A DNA stretch of 64,000 nucleotides from Bacillota bacterium (GTDB taxonomy: Bacteria > Bacillota > Clostridia > Tissierellales > Peptoniphilaceae). This document shows positions 56,821 to 64,000 of the stretch, one piece after another; within the stretch, counting starts at the first letter, position 1, and every line of letters begins with the position of its first letter. A program made the translations under genes and the position numbers. The notes beneath the pieces were generated by a model. That model did not search any database, was not told the origin of the DNA, and was given only the letters and a program-made list of their open reading frames with translations. Location of the stretch: the NCBI GenBank assembly GCA_023442775.1, contig JAEZXH010000021.1, forward strand, positions 1 to 64,000, read 5' to 3'.

Positions 56821-57798
56821 TTACTTCCCCGTGACCCGGGCCATGGCGTTCTCGGCGTTTTCATAGGCGATGGCGGCGATGTCTTTCTCCGAGAGGCCGT
56901 AGGTTTTCATGGCCTCTAAGAGTCGGGGGATGTGGCGTTCTTCTAGGAGTTCTGGGGCGGTGGAGGTCTCTCCTGGGGGCGGGGCGAGGGTGCCCTGGGC
57001 CTCTTTCGGGAGGCACTCCATAAAGTCGAAGCCAAACATGAGGCCGTCGGTACCCATGATGTTTAGGAGGTGGTCGATTTGACGGACCATGCCATCGAGG
57101 TTTTGGCGGGCCTTGTCGTCGGAGATGAAGTCGGTGGCGGCGTTGAGGCCGACAAGGCCTCCGTGGTCCTTGAGGGCGCGGAGCATGTCATCGGTGAGGT
57201 TTCGCCGGTGACTGGCGAGGGCCCGTGCGTTGGAGTGGGTGGCGACGACGAGGCCGTTTGTAGTCTCGAGGACGTCCCAAAAGGAGGGGTCGTTTAGGTG
57301 GGAGACGTCGATGAGGATGCCGAGTTCTTCCATGCGCCGCAGGGCAGCCCGTCCCGCTTCGGTGACGCCTCCCTCGTGGGGGACGCCGGAGGCGAAGGGG
57401 TTCTTTTCATTCCAGGTGAGGCCCATGTGGCGGACACCTCGCTGATACCAGCGGTCGATGCCCTCGACGTCGCCTTCTAGTGCGGCGAGTCCCTCCATGC
57501 CGAGGAAGATGCCAATTTTCTCTTCCTTTAAGGCTTCATGGTATTCGTCGATGGTGGTGACGAAGCGGAAGGTCTTGGACTCCTTCTCCTCTTCCCGGGC
57601 ACAGGTGTACATGGTTTCCACCCAGGCGGGGTAGTTGTCCTGGTGGGCCTCGTCGGTCCAGAGGACGAAGATGGAGCCGGTGACCCCTCCTTCGTGAAAA
57701 CTCGGGGCGAAGAGGCGGTCAAAGACCTTCGTCTCTCCTTCCCTGCGCTTGTAGGTTAAGGTGGTGATGATGTCTGAGTGTGCATTAAAGACGCGCAT
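56821..57798 (-). CDS. M19 family membrane-dipeptidase-like enzyme
   Basis: A 325-residue zinc dipeptidase of the renal dipeptidase family. Metal ligands are in FNAHSDI (His-x-Asp, residues 7-9), the bridging Glu in LGMEGLAAL (about 100) and His in VATHSNARAL (about 190); ISDD and GFDFMECLP supply the rest of the TIM-barrel site. Members split dipeptides, often with D- or dehydro- residues, in the cytoplasm here since no signal peptide is present. It is 9 nt downstream of a DUF819 permease, suggesting peptide or peptidoglycan-fragment use. Confidence 0.92.
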   Translation of the reverse strand: MRVFNAHSDIITTLTYKRREGETKVFDRLFAPSFHEGGVTGSIFVLWTDEAHQDNYPAWVETMYTCAREEEKESKTFRFVTTIDEYHEALKEEKIGIFLGMEGLAALEGDVEGIDRWYQRGVRHMGLTWNEKNPFASGVPHEGGVTEAGRAALRRMEELGILIDVSHLNDPSFWDVLETTNGLVVATHSNARALASHRRNLTDDMLRALKDHGGLVGLNAATDFISDDKARQNLDGMVRQIDHLLNIMGTDGLMFGFDFMECLPKEAQGTLAPPPGETSTAPELLEERHIPRLLEAMKTYGLSEKDIAAIAYENAENAMARVTGK

Positions 57799-57807
57799 AA
57801 GAACCTC

Positions 57808-58995
57808 CTAGAGTAAGAGATTGCCCACGAAGATGCCGCAGTAGTTGCCAACGACATAGCCCAAAAGGCCTGCAAAAATGCCAGGGCCAATCAGCTCGGT
57901 CCACCCTTGGGAAATGGCCATCGCCGAGGCGGTGGCGGGGCCGCCGATGTTGGCGTTGGAGGCGATGATGGCTTCCTCCAAGGGGAATTTCAAGAGTTTT
58001 CCTGCGACGAAGACGATGAGCATGTTGACGACGACCATAATGAAGCAGAAGACGAGGAGAAGGGGTGCCGTCTTCACGATGACGGGAATGGATGCGGGGA
58101 CCCCGATGACGACGCAGAAGATGTAGATGAGGGAGTTGCCCAATTCATCGGCGCCGACGAGGCGGGAGAAAAACCCGGGAAACGCGGTGGCGAGAATCAT
58201 GGAGAGGGTGGTGATGATGAGAAAGTCGTTACTCAAGAGTTGGTTCACCAAGGCCATGGCTCCTTCCGTGGGGATGAGGCCTCCAAGGAATGTGGCGAGG
58301 CTCTTACTCACGGCGACGATGGCGCAGGCGATGGCGAAGGAGAGGGCGATGTCGTAGGTGGTGGTGGGGCGAGAGTCCGCCTTTTCCTCGACGGCTTGAA
58401 TCCCGTGTTGTTCCACGTCGTCCACGTAGGGGGTCTTGTAGTGTTTGCGGAAGAAGGCGATGCGTGGAATGCCCAAGAGGATGATGAAGTAGAGGGCCAT
58501 GTTGAAGTTGTCGGCGACGGTGGCGGCGCTGACCATGGTCCCGGAGACCTCGAAGGTGCTACTCATGGCGGCGAAGTTCACCCCTCCACCGATGTAGGAG
58601 CCGGTCATAATGCCGGCGATTTTCCCGAGCTCTGGGATGTATCCTGCGAGGAGGACGTAGCCCAAGAGGGCCCCTAAGATCGTCCCGACGCCCCCGATGA
58701 GAAAGAGGATGAGGAGTCGTCCCGACTCGGAGACGATGCGGCGCAGGTCGCTCTTAAAGAGGAGCATGGGGATGGAGAGGGGGACGACGTAGCCCCAGAT
58801 GGCGTCGTAGACAGGGCTCTCCATGGGAATGATGCGAAGGTTCGTCAACAGGGCAGCACCTAGGAGGCCTAAGATGGCTCCGGTGATTTTTTTCGCCCAG
58901 AGATAGCGTTTTTCCAAGGCGATGGCGGCGGCGGTGATGAGGAGCATGATGGCCCACAATTGCCAAATCTGGTCGGGTTTGAAGAACGTACTCAT
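57808..58995 (-). CDS. DUF819 family permease (YjcL-like)
   Basis: A 395-residue membrane protein with about ten to eleven helices in two repeats. WGYVVPLSIPMLLFKSDLRRI, TGSYIGGGVNFAAMSSTFEVSG and late ASNANIGGPATASAMAISQGW are the family hallmarks of DUF819, relatives of the GltS/CPA transport fold. Substrate unknown. It is followed after 9 nt by an M19 dipeptidase and divergent from an XRE-cupin regulator, so a regulated uptake-and-cleavage unit for a peptide-like substrate is likely. Confidence 0.88.
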   Translation of the reverse strand: MSTFFKPDQIWQLWAIMLLITAAAIALEKRYLWAKKITGAILGLLGAALLTNLRIIPMESPVYDAIWGYVVPLSIPMLLFKSDLRRIVSESGRLLILFLIGGVGTILGALLGYVLLAGYIPELGKIAGIMTGSYIGGGVNFAAMSSTFEVSGTMVSAATVADNFNMALYFIILLGIPRIAFFRKHYKTPYVDDVEQHGIQAVEEKADSRPTTTYDIALSFAIACAIVAVSKSLATFLGGLIPTEGAMALVNQLLSNDFLIITTLSMILATAFPGFFSRLVGADELGNSLIYIFCVVIGVPASIPVIVKTAPLLLVFCFIMVVVNMLIVFVAGKLLKFPLEEAIIASNANIGGPATASAMAISQGWTELIGPGIFAGLLGYVVGNYCGIFVGNLLL

Positions 58996-59206
58996 GATTT
59001 CCTCCTTTCAGCGGGAATGATGTCTTTTGTTGTTCCTTACCCAAAGGAGGGGTGGTTTATGCAGGGGGAGAAAAGGATTTCAAGGGTTTTTATGAGAACT
59101 TTTCGTCCTTTTTTTGCACAAAGAGTCCTTTTTCAAAAATCTGCCCCCTCTTTTTTGAAAGAATCCTCCTCTCCCACGGCTTCACAGGGCAAAAAAGGCT
59201 TTCATA

Positions 59207-59215
59207 TGCTATAAT
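59207..59215 (+). promoter_or_regulatory. Extended -10 promoter of the XRE-cupin gene
   Basis: TGCTATAAT, 22 nt before ATG 59238. Confidence 0.65.
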
Positions 59216-59237
59216 AGAAGAACTAGGGAGGTGTACG

Positions 59238-59795
59238 ATGAGTTCAAAGTTTACAGGAAACAAGATCCGCACCCTGCGGAAGAACAAGAATATGAGCATC
59301 AAGGACTTGGCGGAAAAGAGTGAACTCTCCACGGGTCTCATCAGTCAGATTGAAAGGGATTTGGTGTCCCCTTCCGTCAATGCCATGAGTCGCATCGTGC
59401 AGGCTCTCGATTCTTCCATGGGAGAATTCTTTGACGAGGAGTTCGCCAAGGAAAGCCCCATGACCCTTCGTGAAGGAGGGCGAAAACAGATTTCCATGCC
59501 CGACTCCAACAGCATCTGCGAGGTCCTCTCTCCGACGGATCACAGGATGGTGGAGATGGTCCTCATGCGCCTGTTGCCTTCGACAGGGGATGAGCCCCTT
59601 CGCATGAGCACCCATGAAGGGGAGGAATGCGGCTACATCCTCAAGGGGAAGATGACGGTCTACATCGAGGATGAAATCTACGAATTGGAAGAGGGAGACA
59701 GCTTCTACTTAGAGAGTACGAAGCCCCATCAATACATCAATCTCGGCGAGGAAGAGTGCATCTCCATCTGGGCGATGACTCCTCCGAGCTATTAA
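59238..59795 (+). CDS. XRE family regulator with cupin sensor domain
   Basis: A 185-residue repressor. The N-terminal HTH (about 5-62: IRTLRKNKNMSIKDLAEKSELSTGLISQIERD) is the SutR/PuuR type. The C-terminal cupin_2 domain (about 105-183: HEGEECGYILKGKMTVYIEDEIYELEEGDSFYLESTKPH) senses a small ligand. GGGAGGTGTACG precedes ATG 59238; upstream in-frame codons are rejected. It is divergent from the DUF819/M19 pair, its probable target. Confidence 0.92.
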   Translation: MSSKFTGNKIRTLRKNKNMSIKDLAEKSELSTGLISQIERDLVSPSVNAMSRIVQALDSSMGEFFDEEFAKESPMTLREGGRKQISMPDSNSICEVLSPTDHRMVEMVLMRLLPSTGDEPLRMSTHEGEECGYILKGKMTVYIEDEIYELEEGDSFYLESTKPHQYINLGEEECISIWAMTPPSY

Positions 59796-59821
59796 AAAAC
59801 GCCCCGCGGGGCGCTTTTTTT
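59794..59821. terminator. Bidirectional terminator
   Basis: CGCCCCG-CGGGGCG stem with A6 on the left and T7 on the right. It serves XRE-cupin (+) and HerA (-). Confidence 0.9.
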
Positions 59822-61670
59822 ATGACTGTTTGAGGCGGTAGCGTACGGCGAAGAGGGTGTCTTCTTTTTCCAAGCGCCCCATGGCGACGAGGGATTCGAG
59901 GTGGCTCTCCAGTCCCTCGTAGGTCAAGATCATGTTCTTCTTCCCGAGGCTCTCGATGACGCGCAATCCGTCGGTGGCGAGGTTTAGGGGCATGGCCCCA
60001 ATCTCTTGCAGGGCCTTCAAGAAGGCATCTCCTTCCATCTTTCGCCGACCGAAGAGTTCGTCCATGGGGTTTTTCGCGTGGGGAGTGATGGTATTGGCGG
60101 CGCGAATGCGTCCGTAGACCGAGCGGCCCATGTGGCTCGAGGAGATGAAGACGTCTCCCGTGCTCAGATAGGGCAGCCGCTTCGTCTCCTCGGCGGTGAG
60201 GTCCGTCTCCTCGCGAATGGTGTTGATGTCGCTGGCGCGGACGGTGCGGAAGATGAACTTCGTGTTGAGCTGGGCGGTGATGGTCTCGTCCAAGAGGGTG
60301 GGACGCTGGGTGGCGAGGACGAGGTAGACCCCGTATTTTCTCCCCTCTTGGCTAATCTCTCGCAGGATGCCACGGGCGGGAGTCCCCTCCCCTCCCTTCG
60401 GAGCGAAGTTGTGGGCTTCATCGGTGACGACGAAGAAGGGCGGGAAGTACTCTGCCGCCTCCTCGGTGTGAAGACTGTCCCGGTAGTTGCGGCGCAGTCC
60501 ATAGACGTGTTGGAAGAGGTAGGAGGAAAAGACGAGAAGAAGGCGGGTGCTCCCTCGAAGGACCACGAGTTTTTCCTGTTTTAGGGCCTCGATGGCCGCA
60601 TCGGGCTTGAAGTCGAAGATTTTTTCCCGTTCGAGACGACCAAACCGCCAGATGAGGGCGTTGATGGTGGCGAGGTTAAACCGATTCTTGTACTTGTCAA
60701 AGACGATTTCTCGTCGCCGCCAGTCCTCGCGCTCTTGGGGCGTCTTGGCCATGTCCTGTTGCTCGTAGAGGTCTTCCTTGTCCTTGATGCCATCGATGGC
60801 GTGGAGATCCTCGAGGAGGTTCTTAAAGTCTGTCGCCGTCGTATTCCGCCGAAAGAGGGTATCCACGGCACCCTCCATGACCTCGCTCATCTTGCCGCTG
60901 GAGTTTAAGAGGTCCTTCAGGCCCTTGGTCGTGAGATCGGGAAAATTCACCCCAGTGTCTTGACCGATGGTGACGGTGACCACGTTGTGGTAGGTCTTTC
61001 CGATGTCGGATTTCCCGGAGAAGTCCATCTCATAGTGGGGGTCCAAGACGATGGCGGGGATGCGCTTTTCCAGGAGTTCTTCCAGAATGACCCGCAGACC
61101 GAAGCTCTTCCCACTCCCGGAGCCGCCGAAGATGCCGATGTGGGGATATTGGTGCATGCTGTAGAGGTCGAGGAAGTAGGGAATCTCTTTCTGGGCCACA
61201 AAGGTCCCGCCCTCCAAGGTGTGATAGATGCCCTTTAAGGGCTCCTCCAAGGCGGGATAGAGTTCGTCGGTATTTCGAATGGCACCGAGGAGCATCCCCT
61301 GGGAGGGGTCCTTGGGGAGGAGATAGTCTCTCACTTCAGAAAACTCTGGGGTGCGGACCAGGGAGCCGGTGAGGACGGGGTAGGAGGCCTCGTGAAAGAG
61401 GCGGACCTTGGCGAGGTAGATGGTCTCCTCGTCGATGTTGTAGCCGAGGCTTTGAAGGGAGGCGATGACCGACGCGTCGACGAAGTCCCCACCCACATCG
61501 AGGGGGATGAACCGGTTAAAGGTCTGGGCTTCGACGACCTCCCCTTGGAGGCTGCCCTGGGCGGTGTCTTCGATGACGAGGTACTCGTTGATGCGAAAAT
61601 TCCGATCCCTCGTCCCCACCATGACCTCTCGTGGCGTGGTGATTCCTACGACTTGCATCCTTGCAACCAT
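59820..61670 (-). CDS. HerA-like DNA translocase ATPase (DUF87)
   Basis: A 616-residue FtsK/HerA superfamily ATPase. An N-terminal HAS-barrel-like beta domain (about 1-150) precedes the RecA-type core: Walker A IFGGSGSGKSFG (about 180), an insertion (about 235-330), Walker B FFVVTDEAHNFAPKG (about 425) and VYLVLATQRPTLLDETI. The C-terminal helices complete the hexamer. HerA motors work with NurA nucleases in DNA end resection, and NurA is encoded 3 nt upstream. GAGGTAAGTC precedes ATG 61670. Confidence 0.9.
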   Translation of the reverse strand: MVARMQVVGITTPREVMVGTRDRNFRINEYLVIEDTAQGSLQGEVVEAQTFNRFIPLDVGGDFVDASVIASLQSLGYNIDEETIYLAKVRLFHEASYPVLTGSLVRTPEFSEVRDYLLPKDPSQGMLLGAIRNTDELYPALEEPLKGIYHTLEGGTFVAQKEIPYFLDLYSMHQYPHIGIFGGSGSGKSFGLRVILEELLEKRIPAIVLDPHYEMDFSGKSDIGKTYHNVVTVTIGQDTGVNFPDLTTKGLKDLLNSSGKMSEVMEGAVDTLFRRNTTATDFKNLLEDLHAIDGIKDKEDLYEQQDMAKTPQEREDWRRREIVFDKYKNRFNLATINALIWRFGRLEREKIFDFKPDAAIEALKQEKLVVLRGSTRLLLVFSSYLFQHVYGLRRNYRDSLHTEEAAEYFPPFFVVTDEAHNFAPKGGEGTPARGILREISQEGRKYGVYLVLATQRPTLLDETITAQLNTKFIFRTVRASDINTIREETDLTAEETKRLPYLSTGDVFISSSHMGRSVYGRIRAANTITPHAKNPMDELFGRRKMEGDAFLKALQEIGAMPLNLATDGLRVIESLGKKNMILTYEGLESHLESLVAMGRLEKEDTLFAVRYRLKQS

Positions 61671-61673
61671 GAC

Positions 61674-62597
61674 TTACCTCCTCAAATCTCTCTCGGACAC
61701 GAAGTAGCGCCTGTAGATGTCCCGGTCCAAATTCTCCTGCAAGAGCCCTTCGAGCTCCTCGTTTCCAATCTTCGCCTCCCGGTCCACGATGTCGAGCCAA
61801 AGGGGGACGGAACGGCCGTGTTCCGGGGTGAGGGAAAAGAGGAGGTTACAGATTCTCTCCTTCTCCTCTCCCTGTTCCTTGAGCATGTCGAGGCCGACGA
61901 CGCTGATGCCCTTCGAGGTGCGCAAGAAGGCACTGGAGAGCCCCACCTCGGACTTGTCGTTTTTCTCGTCGTCGACGAGGATGGCCTTGGCGTAGCCCAA
62001 GCGTCCATAGAGGACCTCCCGGTCGTAGACCCCTTCCTCTCCAAAGATGGAGGTCTTGATATCCTTGATGACGCCGATGAGGAGGATGTCCCTCTCGAGG
62101 CACAACTCCCGAAGCCTCGTCCACTGCTCGGGGTCGAAGATCTTGAAGCGCAAGAGACCCCCATCCATCATGAGAAGGGTCGGGTGCTGGGTTTCGATGT
62201 GGGCGATGGCCACCTCGAGTTCGATTTCTGCAAGGCGTCTCTTGCGAGAATCCGCGGCGGTGAGGATGTCCTCGGCGCGCTTCGACGCGAGGGCGTCGTC
62301 GAGGAGCGGGGTGTAGATGTCCTCCCGCACCGTCTGATTTCCCTGGGTTCCCAATGCAAGGCCGCGATAGAGCTCCACATAGTGGGGGTGTTCTCCCCCC
62401 TTGCGGTTCACGCTTCCATCGACGCCTACGACCTCCCCAAAGGAGGCGAGTTCCTCCTTCCTGAGGCGACGAAGTTCAATCTCTTTCCCCACCTCGGTGA
62501 GGTCGAGGCCCGTGAGCTGACTTCTCTTCCCCTCGAGGCAGGCCCCCATCTCTGCAATCCGCGCCCCGAGGCGCAGATCCGTCTCTCTCATAAACAT
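61674..62597 (-). CDS. NurA domain nuclease
   Basis: A 307-residue NurA-family 5'-3' exonuclease/endonuclease with an RNase H-like fold. EVVGVDGSVNRKGG (about 55) and TLLMMDGGLLRF (about 145) hold the two metal-binding Asp. LLIGVIKDIKTSIF and a closing DIVDREAKIGNEELEGLL complete the domain. It overlaps rsmI by 10 nt and is followed by HerA after 3 nt, so the three are one operon. GAGGTGAGCCT precedes ATG 62597. Its job with HerA is probably DNA break processing; a defence role cannot be excluded. Confidence 0.88.
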   Translation of the reverse strand: MFMRETDLRLGARIAEMGACLEGKRSQLTGLDLTEVGKEIELRRLRKEELASFGEVVGVDGSVNRKGGEHPHYVELYRGLALGTQGNQTVREDIYTPLLDDALASKRAEDILTAADSRKRRLAEIELEVAIAHIETQHPTLLMMDGGLLRFKIFDPEQWTRLRELCLERDILLIGVIKDIKTSIFGEEGVYDREVLYGRLGYAKAILVDDEKNDKSEVGLSSAFLRTSKGISVVGLDMLKEQGEEKERICNLLFSLTPEHGRSVPLWLDIVDREAKIGNEELEGLLQENLDRDIYRRYFVSERDLRR

Positions 62598-63397
62598 AGG
62601 CTCACCTCATAGACCCGGTTCTTCGGAAGGCCGAAGGTCTTGGCCACCTCTTTCACGGCGCGGGAGGGACTCATCCCCTCGTCGATGCGCCGCCTCAGTT
62701 CTCCCTCGATGTCCACCTCTTGCTCTTCTTCCGCCCCCGGCTCCACGACGAGGACGCACTCCCCCTTTTCCACGACGTCAATCTCTCCCGAGAGAAACTC
62801 GGCAAGTGTCCCCTCTTTGTACTCCTCGTAGACCTTCGTCAATTCGCGACAGAGGACGATGCGTCGATTCCCAAAGACCTTCTCGAGACTCTCCATGGTC
62901 TTTCGCAGACGATGGGGAGCCTCGTAGAAGACGAGGGGCACGGGGATGGACCGAAGGCTCTCGAGGGCCTTTTCCCGCCCTCCTTCCTTTGGGGGCAGGA
63001 AGCCGTAGAAGAGGTAGCGCCCGTCTCCGAGACCTGCGCCGACCACCGCCGTCGGCGCCGCACTGGCCCCGGGAAGGACGGTGACGGCGTGCCCCGCCCC
63101 TCGGGCGACGGAGACAATTCCCATCCCCGGGTCGGAGATGCCGGGAAGCCCCGCGTCGGAGATGAGGGCCACGTCCATGGTCTCGAGGGCGCGAAGGACC
63201 TGGGCCTCTCGGGACTTTTCGTTGTGCTCGTGATAACTCAGGCGAGGGGCCGTGATGTCATAGTGGGCGAGGAGGGGCCCGGAGTGCCTCGTGTCTTCAC
63301 AGAGGATGAGCCCTACACCTTGGAGCACCTCGAGGGCGCGCAGAGTGATGTCTTTAAGATTTCCAATGGGGGTGGCGACGAGATAGAGTGTGCCCAT
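62588..63397 (-). CDS. rsmI: 16S rRNA (cytidine1402-2'-O)-methyltransferase RsmI
   Basis: A 269-residue tetrapyrrole-methylase-fold enzyme methylating C1402 in the ribosomal P site. TLYLVATPIGNLKDITLRAL, LILCEDTRHSGPLL, ISDAGLPGISDPG and LPGASA are the complete family signatures. AAAGGAGGCCTCCC precedes ATG 63397. First gene of rsmI-nurA-herA. Confidence 0.96.
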   Translation of the reverse strand: MGTLYLVATPIGNLKDITLRALEVLQGVGLILCEDTRHSGPLLAHYDITAPRLSYHEHNEKSREAQVLRALETMDVALISDAGLPGISDPGMGIVSVARGAGHAVTVLPGASAAPTAVVGAGLGDGRYLFYGFLPPKEGGREKALESLRSIPVPLVFYEAPHRLRKTMESLEKVFGNRRIVLCRELTKVYEEYKEGTLAEFLSGEIDVVEKGECVLVVEPGAEEEQEVDIEGELRRRIDEGMSPSRAVKEVAKTFGLPKNRVYEVSLCL

Positions 63398-63421
63398 GGG
63401 AGGCCTCCTTTCCTTTTCTTC

Positions 63422-63430
63422 ATTATACCA
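63422..63430 (-). promoter_or_regulatory. Extended -10 promoter of rsmI-nurA-herA
   Basis: Minus strand TGGTATAAT, 25 nt before ATG 63397. Confidence 0.65.
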
Positions 63431-63453
63431 AAGCCCTGGAAATCTCCCCCAAA

Positions 63454-63479
63454 GAAAAAAGCCCCCGCAAGGGGGACTT
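63454..63479 (-). terminator. Terminator of the ZinT-domain gene
   Basis: Minus strand CCCCC-TTGC-GGGGG stem with flanking AG/CT pairs and six T, touching the stop codon. Confidence 0.82.
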
Positions 63480-64000
63480 TACTCGGCGATTTCTCCGATG
63501 ATTTGTTCCGTGGTGGAATTGGGGTCCACCATCGTCGGGAACCATCCGTCTTTTTGGAAGATCTCTTCCTTGGTCTTTCCATAGCGGAAGTGGAAGTGGA
63601 CCAAGTCTTCGTCGTGGTGGACTTCCATAAGGGCGAGAACGGGATAGTCTCCCTCTCCCTCAAAGATGTGCCAGGTCAGTTCGTGGTCTCCGAGCTTCGT
63701 CTTCTCGTCGCCAGTGTAGGTGTAGCTCGCCTCGGAGATCACCGAGGAGGGGTCCTTCCCATCCTTTAAGAAGTGGACGTGATCGGCGTGAATCTCCATG
63801 CCACCGAAGTCGCAGGCGCGCTTCTTAAGGTAGGCTTCCTTCGCCTCTTCAGGAGTGGTCTTGTCCTTCTCCGCAAGGGTCTTGTAGGCGTCTTGGACCT
63901 CGGGCAGTTCCAAGTAGGCCCCCATGTCGTTCCACACCCCTTCCCATTGGGCGAGGGACACTGCCTCTTGGGTTCTGTCATTTGTCTCGGTTTGCACCGC
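63479..64000 (-). CDS. ZinT/AdcA C-terminal-like zinc-binding domain protein (5' end beyond right edge)
   Basis: The last roughly 173 codons of a gene that stays open to the window edge. AQWEGVWNDMGAYLELPEVQDAYKTLAEKD is the classic ZinT opening, ACDFGGMEIHADHV follows, and MEVHHDEDLVHFHFRYGKTKEEI supplies the His-x-His zinc ligands. A GTG at 63997 could start a 172-residue form, but no ribosome-binding site is visible, and ZinT domains are normally exported behind a signal peptide or fused to an AdcA zinc-binding lipoprotein. The true N-terminus is therefore probably outside. Role: periplasmic/extracellular zinc capture. Confidence 0.88.
   Translation of the reverse strand, partial: AVQTETNDRTQEAVSLAQWEGVWNDMGAYLELPEVQDAYKTLAEKDKTTPEEAKEAYLKKRACDFGGMEIHADHVHFLKDGKDPSSVISEASYTYTGDEKTKLGDHELTWHIFEGEGDYPVLALMEVHHDEDLVHFHFRYGKTKEEIFQKDGWFPTMVDPNSTTEQIIGEIAE

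Noticed and set aside
1..64000. CRISPR arrays, rRNA operons, complete insertion sequences, prophage
   Set aside because: No regularly spaced repeats, rRNA sequence, transposase or phage structural genes were seen.

Overview
This is a gene-dense window of GC-rich bacterial chromosome. The gene set points to a Bacillota (Firmicutes) anaerobe of the Clostridia/Tissierellia type. The signs are strong AGGAGG ribosome-binding sites, T-box leaders for Trp and Cys, ECF-type transporters (EcfA1/A2/T, TrpP, a PF07155-like S component), the Mini-III RNase/RlmB/YacP cluster behind cysS, an LTA-synthase-like sulfatase, lipoproteins with lipoboxes, an S-layer (SLH) anchored nucleotidase and an Lsa-type ABC-F protein. 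The species cannot be named from the sequence. No rRNA operon, CRISPR array or complete insertion sequence was seen.

Layout, left to right. 1-3061: type III restriction-modification locus (Res truncated by the left edge, Mod complete), with a 59-codon ORF overlapping the mod start. 3101-3867: small serine recombinase with two palindromes that could be its sites. 4158-6596: M20 amidohydrolase with two membrane proteins (one DUF3100-like). 6718-8632: proC, Mrp-type ATPase and a MaoC-like hot-dog protein. 8730-12730: aldehyde dehydrogenase, DUF3783-like protein, a MarR/nitroreductase pair and class I aldolase, then tRNA-Arg(CCG). 12950-15086: a stalk-domain lipoprotein, then an encapsulin with its encapsulated ferritin. 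15216-18695: dicarboxylate/amino-acid symporter and class V PLP enzyme, divergent from an RpiR regulator. 18705-22564: LtaS-like enzyme, EamA exporter, cysteine-synthase-like enzyme. 22607-25742: an AT-richer cluster of PepSY-like secreted proteins, one with a clan CD (caspase/gingipain-like) His/Cys arrangement, plus a decayed paralogue. 25846-30571: SLH 5'-nucleotidase, small protein, rlmH, tpx and an unknown protein.

30601-37569 on the minus strand is one long operon: ecfA1-ecfA2-ecfT-truA-purB and an AraC regulator with a GH39-like C-terminus. Next come trpP under a Trp T-box, a SagB-like nitroreductase, and a CXXC peptide/4Fe-4S/DsbA-like/YitT operon. 42227-42868 holds an unexplained, probably structured RNA before tRNA-Val(GAC). 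43010-46280 is the translation/RNA cluster cysS-mrnC-rlmB-yacP under a T-box. 46313-50512 carries a secreted protein, DUF4491, MATE, gamma-carbonic anhydrase, yaaA and a flavodoxin lipoprotein. 50567-52394 is an ABC-F gene with a complete-looking ribosome-stalling attenuator. 52380-53740 is an AT-rich islet with a HEPN-motif protein. The right end has guaA, a stalk-domain secreted protein, M19 dipeptidase with a DUF819 permease, an XRE-cupin regulator, HerA-NurA with rsmI, and a ZinT-domain protein cut by the right edge.

The most interesting signals are the encapsulin ferritin compartment, the ABC-F attenuator, the structured RNA at 42405-42745, the PepSY/clan-CD cluster, the HEPN islet with its palindromes, the candidate recombination sites beside the type III R-M genes, and the bacterial HerA-NurA pair in an rsmI operon.
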